Source: Candidatus Poseidoniaceae archaeon
Lineage (GTDB): Archaea > Thermoplasmatota > Poseidoniia > Poseidoniales > Poseidoniaceae
Length of the DNA stretch: 6,995 bases
Assembly: GCA_029250345.1 (NCBI GenBank)
Contig: JAQXFL010000144.1
Coordinates: 1 to 6,995, forward strand
Direction of reading: 5' to 3'
The position numbers were made by a program, and so were the translations under genes. Shown piece after piece: positions 1 to 6,281 of the stretch. Numbering within the stretch: position 1 is the first letter of the stretch; each line of letters opens with the position of its first letter. The notes under the pieces are model-generated. The model was not told the origin of the DNA, made no database searches, and saw nothing but the letters and a program-made list of their open reading frames with translations.

Positions 1-855
1 AGGACCGGAAGGTGGGCCGGATGGAGGGCCGCTTGGTGGGCCTTTGGATGGTGGCGTTGGCACCGACGGAGGCGTAGGAGCGGTCTCAGGCTGAGGCGTT
101 TCTGGTTGTTCAGGTGCAGGCTCTGGCTCGACAGGAGGTGTTGCATGAAGCCCTGCTGCTTGCAAAAGAAGGTCTCCTGTTGGAGGAGGCGTACTTTGGG
201 GTGGAGAAGGTGCCGGAGTTGCTGCAGCCGCTTGCAAGAGAAGGTCGGCTGATGGAGCAGCCGTTGTCGCCTCGGGTTTGGATTGTTGCCACGGAGGAGT
301 ACGAGGTGCGTCCTCATCCTCTTCGTTGCCTTGCGAATCCCCCGGTACGATCTTGGTCGAGCCACCTGCTGCATTTTCCCCAGTATACGAAGTCATTACC
401 ATCTGGCTCGGATCGATAATTTCACGCTCATCGACCTTTCCGAAGGTGTCCAAGTGTGTGTTGAAAGCACCGCTGAAAAGACTGGAACCGATTGAATTAC
501 CAAAGGCTCGGCCTTGTTCTGCTACGTAAGTGAACTCTGCATCGTATGGCCCGAGAGTGAGCGATTGACCTCCACCCGACACACTGAAAGTCCATGTGCC
601 ATTTTCAAGAGGGAATTCAAAGGTGAAATTACGAGTAAGACCTGGGCCTAACGAAGTGATTCCTGACTGTGATTCAACTTTCTGGCCGTCGCTTGTAATG
701 ACGTGAATCTCTAGGCCACCGAGCGGAATTGCCGCTTCATTGGTCATATCAACGGTGACCAAGACGACGTCTTCATCGTCGTCGTCAATGTCCATTTCGA
801 CCGAGGACAAACGTGCTTCAAGAGATGCTGTCCGAACTGAATGGTCGTCGCTCAT
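1..855 (-). CDS. Beta-sandwich-like domain protein with Pro-rich repeat tail (partial, C-terminus outside window)
   Basis: I do not recognise this protein as a named family. The frame is open from ATG at 855 to the window edge, giving 285 residues. There is no signal peptide or membrane segment, so the visible part looks cytosolic. Residues about 27-112 alternate hydrophobic and polar strands with Gly/Asn turns (VVLVTVDMTNEA, GLEIHVITSDGQ, TFEFPLENGTWTFSV). This resembles an Ig-like or CARDB-like beta-sandwich; that fold call is inference. After an acidic stretch (NEEDEDAP, about 176-183) the chain becomes Pro/Ala/Thr-rich and carries the heptad DLLLQAA twice (residues 204-210 and 228-234, period 24). 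It reaches the edge in a tandem PPSG array. A GTG at 864 is an alternative start adding three residues; an in-frame stop lies further upstream at 898-900. It follows the RDD gene by 62 bp on the same strand and could be its co-transcribed partner. A domain beyond the edge may define its function. Confidence 0.8.
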   Translation of the reverse strand, partial: MSDDHSVRTASLEARLSSVEMDIDDDDEDVVLVTVDMTNEAAIPLGGLEIHVITSDGQKVESQSGITSLGPGLTRNFTFEFPLENGTWTFSVSGGGQSLTLGPYDAEFTYVAEQGRAFGNSIGSSLFSGAFNTHLDTFGKVDEREIIDPSQMVMTSYTGENAAGGSTKIVPGDSQGNEEDEDAPRTPPWQQSKPEATTAAPSADLLLQAAAATPAPSPPQSTPPPTGDLLLQAAGLHATPPVEPEPAPEQPETPQPETAPTPPSVPTPPSKGPPSGPPSGPPSGP

Positions 856-865
856 ATGGGCCACC

Positions 866-881
866 GTAGAGGTCTCTCTAC
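866..881. promoter_or_regulatory. Short perfect hairpin in the leader of the Pro-rich gene
   Basis: GTAGAG (866-871) and CTCTAC (876-881) form a perfect 6-bp stem around a 4-base loop. It lies 11-26 bases upstream of the ATG at 855 in the 62-bp gap after the RDD gene. In mRNA it would sit next to the ribosome landing site. No U-tract follows, so it does not look like an intrinsic terminator. A stem this short can arise by chance, so any regulatory role is only a possibility. Confidence 0.25.
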
Positions 882-917
882 AAAGTCCTACTTCAAATCA
901 ATGCAAGGCTTGCTCAC

Positions 918-1484
918 TTAACGAAGGCGTAATCGGGTCTCAGAGGGCAAGGACCAGTCGACTGCAGCAACGGTATGGTTTCGAACATCCAAAGATGTTC
1001 GGTATTCGGCACTTTTGGAGCGGCCACGGAGGAAATCTCGCATACCAAACCACAACACACCGACCACTGGGATGAGATAGATGAGTTTTCCAAAAGCCCG
1101 AGGACCCCAGTGGTGTTTCTCTAGCAATGTCCCGTTATCGTGGACCACTGCAATTCGGAATCCACGTTGTGCAAAAGAGCGCCCAAACGTACGCCCAGTG
1201 TACTTGAAATACAGATAATGTGCACTGAAAAACAAGACCCAGTTAACGATAAATCCAGCCAAATACCTTCCACCTTCAGTGATGAGAGAATAACTCATGA
1301 GGTAATAGAGAAGACTTTGACCGGTTAGAAAATGAAGAACAAGTGTCAAAAGAACAACATCGAGCATATAGGCGGCTGAGCGTTTCCAAGCCGGAGCGAT
1401 GAGCATGCCTTCGGGAGCTGAAGACAGCACCGCTTGGGCAAGCGTACCACTGCCCTGATGGACGCTAACTGGGCTGTCTGCCAT
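918..1484 (-). CDS. RDD-family integral membrane protein
   Basis: This 188-residue protein fits the RDD family of small membrane proteins, named for conserved Arg and Asp residues. Its role is poorly defined; some members are reported in transport or stress tolerance. A polar N-terminus (1-28) leads into PAWKRSAAYMLD (31-42), which carries the family Arg35 and Asp42 at the start of helix 1 (about 36-55). Helix 2 is about 74-95. Then comes the typical loop TGRTFGRSFAQRGFRIAVV (97-115), matching the family GRTxGKxxxGxRVV pattern. Helix 3 (about 132-148) is followed by a basic tail ending RLRLR. The usual third conserved Asp region is diverged (RSKSAEYRTSLDV). The ATG at 1484 gives the complete family domain. 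It lacks a clear Shine-Dalgarno site, and the internal Met27 is an alternative start just before the domain. The helicase stop lies 45 bp upstream on the same strand. The family call is firm; the transported substrate, if any, is unknown. Confidence 0.87.
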   Translation of the reverse strand: MADSPVSVHQGSGTLAQAVLSSAPEGMLIAPAWKRSAAYMLDVVLLTLVLHFLTGQSLLYYLMSYSLITEGGRYLAGFIVNWVLFFSAHYLYFKYTGRTFGRSFAQRGFRIAVVHDNGTLLEKHHWGPRAFGKLIYLIPVVGVLWFGMRDFLRGRSKSAEYRTSLDVRNHTVAAVDWSLPSETRLRLR

Positions 1485-1529
1485 GTTGAATGGTAGCGGG
1501 TGCCCTTTGTCAAGTGTTGGCTTAGGAAC

Positions 1530-3545
1530 TCACCCATGGGTGACATGCCAAGCGAACAAGTTTCGTTCTTCAGCCCAGTCCAACCATGCTCGCCATGTGC
1601 CGTCTTGACGCAGCGTTTTGGCGTTTCCAAGAACAATGAGTCCGCGCTTTGCACGGGTCAGCGCCACGTTGAGCCGTCTGCGGTCTTTCAGGAAACCGAT
1701 CTCGCCGGCATCGTTGGCTCGAACAGCTGAGAAGACAATGATTTCTTTTTCACGGCCTTGGTATCCGTCAACACTCTTGATTTCAAGGCCTTCATACGGT
1801 CCACCTTCGTCTCTGCCGCCTGCTTGTTCAAACAAATCGACGAGCAAGCGTACTTGGCCGTTGTATGGAGTAATTACGCCAATGTCGGATGGAGTTAAAT
1901 CCCCTGCCGCAAGCAAATCGTTGACAATCGAGAGAACCTTAGCCGCTTCATCAAGATTGGACTTACTGCTGCTCTCTTCATCAACAATCTCAGAGCCATC
2001 AATCGGTACAAACGCTACCGGGTGATCCCAATCCGGCCACAAGAAGCCGGCGGCAGGTGGCCGCTGTTCGGAACTGCAGCCGTCGTCAAGCCGGCCATCA
2101 TAGAAACGGGCGCTCGGATATTCTCGAATGGTCGGGTGCATTCTGTATTGCGTGGTAAGCATGTGAGCCTCCAAGCCGCATTCGATAAGGCGTTCAAACA
2201 AAGAGCGCCCAAGACCGCCGTCCTCCGCCACTTTACTGATCACCGTTGGAGGCAATTGCTTGTGGTCGCCGACCAGAACCAGTTGTCGGCATCCGCGAGT
2301 GATTGGAACCAAAGCGCTCGGTTCACTTGCTTGAGTAGCTTCATCCATCAAAACAACAGGGAAACGCCGTTCGCCCAAAAGGCTGTGACCAACACCGATG
2401 GTGGTTGCACAAATGACTTCAGCGCCGTCAAGAACTGCTGAAATCATGTTGCCCTCGAGCTGTCTGATCTCTTTGAAATTGCGATTCACATCTCTGTGCG
2501 CCATGCCTTTTTCTTTCCCTTTAAGGCTTGAGAGAGTTCGGCGCAGGTCATCGTTTTGCTCACGGATAAAACGGATTTCTTCTTGGAGGGGGTGGTTTTC
2601 AATTTGAGCGTCAAGCGTAGCGTCGCGAAGATGTTCACGAACCTTCACTGGTCGGCCTATACGAACGGCATTGATGTTCAATTCAAGCAGACCTTCCAGT
2701 AAATTATCAACGGCTACATTCGATTCTGCCGTTGCCAAAATTGGGCCACGACCCATACGAACAAACGCCGCCAACAATCGAATGGCCGTGTGCGTTTTTC
2801 CAGTCCCTGGAGGACCTTGAATCAGTGTAAGGCGCTGCTCAATGGCCGCTTCAACAGCGGTTCGCTGGGAATCATTGAGTTCCATTTTACCGATTCCCAA
2901 AGGACCATGGCGTTTCTGGCCTCGAATTTCAGGCGGCCGTTGAGCAGATGCTGAGATGTCGTGGAGCGAACCGAGCAGAACATCTCGAAGTACGGTTCCG
3001 CTGTCACTGTCCATCGAATGGAACGTTGTCAGTGCCTCGTGCATACGGTCGTGAGCAACACGGTTTGCACCTCGGTCAAGTCGCCAAGTTCCTTTCTTGA
3101 TGTCGCTCGGTTTGTCGGAAACAACAATTCGAATCCGAGTTGGTCCACGGTCAAGGACGATGCCTTCAACGACTTTTTCACCCCACGGGCGGGCACGTGA
3201 CAACAGAACAATGTCGCCATGTCCGAATCGATGTATCGGTAACCTCGTTCTTGATTTATTCTCAAAAACGAGAATGGGGTCGCCAAAGAATCGTCCTTGC
3301 GTCCGGCCAGTGAGGTCAAACAAGGCTAGGCCAGCAGCCAACAGCCGTTGTTTACTCCACTTCTTCCAACGCTCTTCGACCATCGCCGTTTCATCATCGA
3401 GTTCACGGCGAATAAGTTTGGTAAAACGTGAGAAATGGTCTTGTCCACGTTGCCACTTCAGCGGCATTTCTTCAGCCAACTCTTTGTCAGCCTTTCTTTG
3501 AGAAGCGCTGTTGTTCATCCGACGGACTTTGCCTCGCTCCTCCAT
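1530..3545 (-). CDS. SF1B DNA/RNA helicase, IGHMBP2/UPF1-like
   Basis: From ATG 3545 this gives 671 residues, a superfamily-1B ATP-dependent helicase related to IGHMBP2/SMUBP-2 and UPF1, which unwind DNA or RNA 5'-3'. Visible parts, in order: a helical N-terminus with a 1B-type beta-barrel (about 84-146); Q-motif LNDSQRTAV (about 223-231); Walker A GPPGTGKT (244-251); motif Ia ATAESNVAVDNLLEGL; a charged helical insert (about 311-364) like the stalk of UPF1-type enzymes; Walker B VVLMDEATQ with D401/E402; motif III LVLVGDHKQLPP; motif IV TTQYRMHP; motif V SVDGYQGREKEI; motif VI LNVALTRAKRG. All catalytic motifs are intact. The R3H and AN1 zinc-finger domains of eukaryotic IGHMBP2 are absent. 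The start is uncertain. ATG 3545 has GAGGGG about 12 bases upstream. ATG 3518 and GTG 3602 are also in frame, and GTG 3602 lies about 25 bases from a TATA-like element. It is divergent from the zinc-ribbon gene and first in a possible minus-strand operon. Confidence 0.95.
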   Translation of the reverse strand: MEERGKVRRMNNSASQRKADKELAEEMPLKWQRGQDHFSRFTKLIRRELDDETAMVEERWKKWSKQRLLAAGLALFDLTGRTQGRFFGDPILVFENKSRTRLPIHRFGHGDIVLLSRARPWGEKVVEGIVLDRGPTRIRIVVSDKPSDIKKGTWRLDRGANRVAHDRMHEALTTFHSMDSDSGTVLRDVLLGSLHDISASAQRPPEIRGQKRHGPLGIGKMELNDSQRTAVEAAIEQRLTLIQGPPGTGKTHTAIRLLAAFVRMGRGPILATAESNVAVDNLLEGLLELNINAVRIGRPVKVREHLRDATLDAQIENHPLQEEIRFIREQNDDLRRTLSSLKGKEKGMAHRDVNRNFKEIRQLEGNMISAVLDGAEVICATTIGVGHSLLGERRFPVVLMDEATQASEPSALVPITRGCRQLVLVGDHKQLPPTVISKVAEDGGLGRSLFERLIECGLEAHMLTTQYRMHPTIREYPSARFYDGRLDDGCSSEQRPPAAGFLWPDWDHPVAFVPIDGSEIVDEESSSKSNLDEAAKVLSIVNDLLAAGDLTPSDIGVITPYNGQVRLLVDLFEQAGGRDEGGPYEGLEIKSVDGYQGREKEIIVFSAVRANDAGEIGFLKDRRRLNVALTRAKRGLIVLGNAKTLRQDGTWRAWLDWAEERNLFAWHVTHG

Positions 3546-3620
3546 GGCCCATGGTGACCCCTCTACACCATCAGCGTATGCCTTCAACAATGATGTTTTC
3601 ACAGGTCGCGAAACCCCATT

Positions 3621-3629
3621 ACTTAAACC
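3621..3629 (-). promoter_or_regulatory. Candidate archaeal TATA box in the divergent spacer (helicase side)
   Basis: Read on the minus strand, 3629 to 3621 is TTTAAGTAA, close to an archaeal TBP-binding box. Transcription would start about 25 bases away, near 3600. That gives either a leader of roughly 50 bases to ATG 3545 with GAGGGG near its end, or an almost leaderless message starting at GTG 3602. I saw no equally good box correctly spaced before the plus-strand ATG at 3634. The assignment rests on base pattern and spacing only. Confidence 0.35.
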
Positions 3630-3633
3630 CAAA

Positions 3634-4839
3634 ATGAAGGACGAGCATTTGGTGAGCAGGCTGTTTCGGCGTCGTAAGCAAGACAAGTCCGAAGAAGGGA
3701 ATGTATGCCCTTACTGCGAATTTGTGAACGAAGACGGTGCAGAGAATTGTGCGCAGTGCTATTATTCCATCAACTTAGCACCACGCGACCAACCAATGGC
3801 AACACCATCAACATCCGGTTCAGACTTGATGAATACCTTACTCCAGGAAAATGAAGCACAAGAGGATGAAGCGGCGGTCGAAGCTGTTCTCTCTCTGGAC
3901 GATGTAGCGGTGGAAATTGACCAGTACGAAACAACCAATCCCGAGGAAGAAGATTCCTTCCAATTTATCAGTGGCAGCACGCCTGAATTAGCACAAACGG
4001 TGGATTTCGAAGCACCTGAAGAAGTCGAATTGAGTGCCTCAGACGCTCCTGCGAACCCCGTTGTCTTTGACCTTGGTGACCAAGACCCTCTCGACGACGT
4101 TCCCGAGCCGGTCCCTTCCGGTATGGGAAGCCTCTACTCGCCCTCCATCAAGACTGAGAAAGATGAAGATTTGATGGGCTCTGTTGGACCCAAAACTCCG
4201 AAGGCATCGAAGACTCCAGAACTACCGAACTTCAACAACCTCGCTCAAGCCAGTAACGCAACCGGTGAGCCTGCAATAACAGAAACCGTCGTGGCAACCC
4301 CGCAACTGCCCGACATGACCTCGCCGTCAACCCCTGAGTTGCCTCTTGTCAGCGCCGTTGCCAAAGCGCCGGCCACCGCTGTCCAAACTCCAGATATCCC
4401 AGTTGTTGTTGCTCAGTCAGCACAGGCAGAACCCACTACCTCTGCCGTGAGCACACCAGACATTCCTGTGGTTGGGCAGGCGGCAGTGACTCAAACCGCA
4501 CCTGTAGTAGAAACTCCACAAGAGGTCGCTGCACCTACTCCTCAGGCTTCAACTCGTTTTTGGCCTTGGCCTGCACAAGAAGCATGGGGTGCGCGTGAAG
4601 TATACCGTGAAGTGGTAGCGATACTTGAAGCGATAAAAACCGGCCAGTATCCCAAAGCCGCCGAAACACTCGATGCATTGGGTCCGCACTTGGATTTGAA
4701 CTTTGAAATGCTGCTCCATATTGGTTCGGCCATGCGCGCACTGAATCGAGAAGAACACTTGCAGTGGACGCTTGCAATGGCAAAGCATGTTCACCCGAAC
4801 AATGAACATGTAGTGGCTGCAGTAGCGCAATTATCCTGA
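3634..4839 (+). CDS. Zinc-ribbon protein with acidic and Pro-rich linker and C-terminal helical (TPR-like) domain
   Basis: This 401-residue protein heads the plus-strand operon; its function is unknown. A basic N-terminal helix (SRLFRRRKQDK) leads to a zinc ribbon, C25-P-Y-C28 ... C39-A-Q-C42, of the short double-CxxC type. Then comes a long acidic, likely disordered region (about 60-185, rich in E and D). Next is a Pro/Ala/Thr/Val linker (about 187-304) with recurring TPELP, TPQLP and TPDIPVV units. Residues about 315-400 form amphipathic helices (REVYREVVAILEAIKTGQY, then an ALNREEHLQWTLAMAK-like segment) that look like a helix-turn-helix repeat of TPR type. No signal peptide or membrane helix is present. 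The frame is open upstream to TTG 3511, but ATG 3634 was chosen because the earlier start would overlap the divergent helicase and adds non-conserved-looking sequence. TTG 3649 and GTG 3652 are further options. The layout suggests a cytosolic scaffold or adaptor (inference). Confidence 0.88.
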   Translation: MKDEHLVSRLFRRRKQDKSEEGNVCPYCEFVNEDGAENCAQCYYSINLAPRDQPMATPSTSGSDLMNTLLQENEAQEDEAAVEAVLSLDDVAVEIDQYETTNPEEEDSFQFISGSTPELAQTVDFEAPEEVELSASDAPANPVVFDLGDQDPLDDVPEPVPSGMGSLYSPSIKTEKDEDLMGSVGPKTPKASKTPELPNFNNLAQASNATGEPAITETVVATPQLPDMTSPSTPELPLVSAVAKAPATAVQTPDIPVVVAQSAQAEPTTSAVSTPDIPVVGQAAVTQTAPVVETPQEVAAPTPQASTRFWPWPAQEAWGAREVYREVVAILEAIKTGQYPKAAETLDALGPHLDLNFEMLLHIGSAMRALNREEHLQWTLAMAKHVHPNNEHVVAAVAQLS

Positions 4840-4841
4840 GG
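4838..4841 (+). promoter_or_regulatory. Ribosome-binding site of the GNAT gene, overlapping the upstream stop
   Basis: GAGG at 4838-4841 shares bases with the TGA stop of the zinc-ribbon gene (4837-4839) and sits 7 bases before the ATG at 4849. The overlap supports the 4849 start and translation of the two genes from one message. Confidence 0.6.
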
Positions 4842-4848
4842 TTTTGCT

Positions 4849-5430
4849 ATGACGCCTGAACTCGAGTTTCGTTCTGATATGAAACTCGTTCCGGTCAGCA
4901 AATCCATCCTACCTCTGCTCTTGGAAGCCTACCATGAAGATCCCAAGGCGGCACAGACGGCACTTCCCTGGCTCAATGCTGAATTCAATGTACAGGGGCA
5001 ATTGAGCGACATGCTGTTCGATGTTGAAAATCAATCGGATGTCGACCGGTTGCATTTCTGGTGGATTCGTTCAGAAGAGAAAGGAATCTTTGTTGGCCTC
5101 ATCGGCCTTGGAGACGAATTGCAGCTGCTGCAGTCGTCCTACAACCTTGGATACTGGGTCCGTTCATCGTTCCAACGCCAAGGGATTGCACTTGAGGCAA
5201 CGCGTACGATCCTCGAATGGTTAGAAAACAAAGCACGAGAGAATCAAGAGTTCCACCGCATAGAAATCACCGTCCACCCGCATAACGAACCGGGACTGGC
5301 TACTGCGAACCGTATCTGTGAAGAATGGGGTGGCGAAATCATGGAACAATTCATTGGCATCGAAATAGGACAACGCACCGTCCCACACCGCTTACACATC
5401 CTCGATTTACCTCGAGGTGACGCTGCTTGA
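4849..5430 (+). CDS. GNAT-family N-acetyltransferase, RimJ/RimL-like
   Basis: This 193-residue protein fits the GNAT fold, which moves an acetyl group from acetyl-CoA to an amine. The order is typical of the RimJ/RimL-type branch (Acetyltransf_3). An N-terminal strand and helix (MKLVPVSKSILPLLLEAYHE) come first, then a central strand FVGLIGLGDE (about 81-90). The acetyl-CoA loop region is YNLGYWVRSSFQRQGIALEA (98-117), where QRQGIA (109-114) matches the QxxGxG/A pyrophosphate-binding motif. The strand RIEITVHPHN and the helix NEPGLATANRICEEWG (146-161) follow, the usual RimJ-type place for Asn contacting CoA. The length is normal. The substrate could be a protein N-terminus, an amino sugar or a small amine; sequence alone does not decide. 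ATG 4849 has its own ribosome-binding site; Met11 is an alternative. The gene lies 9 bp after the zinc-ribbon gene and overlaps the deacetylase start by 4 bases. Confidence 0.9.
   Translation: MTPELEFRSDMKLVPVSKSILPLLLEAYHEDPKAAQTALPWLNAEFNVQGQLSDMLFDVENQSDVDRLHFWWIRSEEKGIFVGLIGLGDELQLLQSSYNLGYWVRSSFQRQGIALEATRTILEWLENKARENQEFHRIEITVHPHNEPGLATANRICEEWGGEIMEQFIGIEIGQRTVPHRLHILDLPRGDAA
5414..5420 (+). promoter_or_regulatory. Strong Shine-Dalgarno site deciding a TTG start
   Basis: GAGGTGA at 5414-5420 lies inside the last codons of the GNAT gene and 6 bases before TTG 5427. Its quality and spacing make the non-ATG start convincing. The TTG overlaps the GNAT TGA stop (TTGA, 5427-5430), which implies translational coupling. 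Confidence 0.7.
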
Positions 5431-6233
5431 AAGCCACATGGCTCACCGTAGATTTTGACGATGAGCGACATGTCCCTCGCTTCTCAGGACACCCGACGCG
5501 AAGCAAGCATGCACAATCGCATATCGAAGAAGCCGGGCTCAACAAGCAACTTTCAGAACCTTTCAAAAAAGGTATGAAGGGATTTGAGGAATGGCTAGGA
5601 ACAAATTCTCATCCAGTTACCTTGTTTGTAATTGCGGACCTGTTCATGAGTGAAGAGTTTAACCAGTGGTTTTCTCACCTCCTTGAGGCGTATCCAGAAC
5701 GGTTGACCGTTGGTTGCCACGGCTTGAACCACAGGTCATGGTCTGCTTGGCCTGAGGACAGGGACGGTTTTACACAGGCTCTGCAACAAGCCACGCAGAT
5801 TTTACGAAAGATGGCTGGCGATGCCTATCGCCCGTGGTTCCGAGCACCAGGAGGATACATTGCCCCCTGGATGGCTTCAGTTCTTGCGGAACATGGGTAC
5901 ACGGTTGACTCCTCGATTAACCCGTCTTGGTTGGTTAAACGAAAGGCTGGCAAAGGGAACTCTTGGACTGATGTTGCTCAAGCGCTCCAACAATCGAATC
6001 TTGTTTCACGGCCGTGGAAAACGAGCCTATCTCTACCAATGAACGGCCCAGCCCTTTCGCTGTTCCCACTCTCCATTTTGGCTCGTTGGAGTTGGAGGAG
6101 AGCCCCGCCTTCGATTGAGGCGAAGGACATTGACCGAACGGTCACAGATTCAAAAACGAAGGTAACGACATTGTATTGGCATCTCCTTGACCATGCTCGT
6201 AAAAAAGCGACATGGGAGCCTCCTTTTCAGTGA
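5427..6233 (+). CDS. NodB-homology polysaccharide deacetylase (carbohydrate esterase family 4-like)
   Basis: This 268-residue protein has the NodB fold of metal-dependent de-N-acetylases or O-deacetylases acting on amino-sugar polymers or glycan precursors. Family motifs are seen in order. Motif 1 is TVDFDD (7-12), holding the catalytic base and metal-binding Asp. Motif 2 is H98-GLN-H102, the two metal-binding His. Motif 3 is WFRAPGGY (137-144), motif 4 is YTVDSS (158-163), and motif 5 is LYWHLLD with H252 as the likely catalytic acid. There is no signal peptide: motif 1 begins seven residues from the start, so the protein is probably cytosolic, unlike many secreted CE4 enzymes. The start must be TTG 5427, because any later Met would remove motif 1, and it is backed by GAGGTGA. 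The region after motif 4 (about 165-245) is less conserved-looking and basic. It is the third gene of the operon, coupled to GNAT. The family call is firm; the substrate is unknown. Confidence 0.92.
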   Translation: MKATWLTVDFDDERHVPRFSGHPTRSKHAQSHIEEAGLNKQLSEPFKKGMKGFEEWLGTNSHPVTLFVIADLFMSEEFNQWFSHLLEAYPERLTVGCHGLNHRSWSAWPEDRDGFTQALQQATQILRKMAGDAYRPWFRAPGGYIAPWMASVLAEHGYTVDSSINPSWLVKRKAGKGNSWTDVAQALQQSNLVSRPWKTSLSLPMNGPALSLFPLSILARWSWRRAPPSIEAKDIDRTVTDSKTKVTTLYWHLLDHARKKATWEPPFQ

Positions 6234-6281
6234 ATACAATGCCGCCTTCTCAACACCCGTTGACACGAGTATGGAACGGAT

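Noticed and set aside
114..529. Plus-strand open frames opposite the Pro-rich gene
   Set aside because: They are antisense shadows of a high-GC, Pro-rich coding region; the minus-strand frame is continuous over 285 codons and has clear protein character.
976..990. GGTTTCGAACATCC resembling a tRNA T-arm
   Set aside because: There is no matching acceptor stem, anticodon arm or D-arm nearby, and it sits in the RDD coding frame.
1531..1542. 12-bp palindrome CACCCATGGGTG at the end of the helicase gene
   Set aside because: It falls in the last codons (THG-stop) with no partner site; length and position fit chance.
3511..3633. Upstream TTG 3511 start for the zinc-ribbon gene
   Set aside because: It runs through the helicase 5' end on the other strand and adds 41 residues without a domain; ATG 3634 is cleaner.
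3546..3686. Helicase start at TTG 3686
   Set aside because: It would overlap the divergent zinc-ribbon gene and adds a Ser/Leu-rich stretch with no family similarity.
6234..6281. Small inverted repeat TCAAC/GTTGA (6250-6263) in the convergent spacer as a two-way terminator
   Set aside because: The stem is only 5 bp with no U-tract on either strand; it is as likely to be chance.
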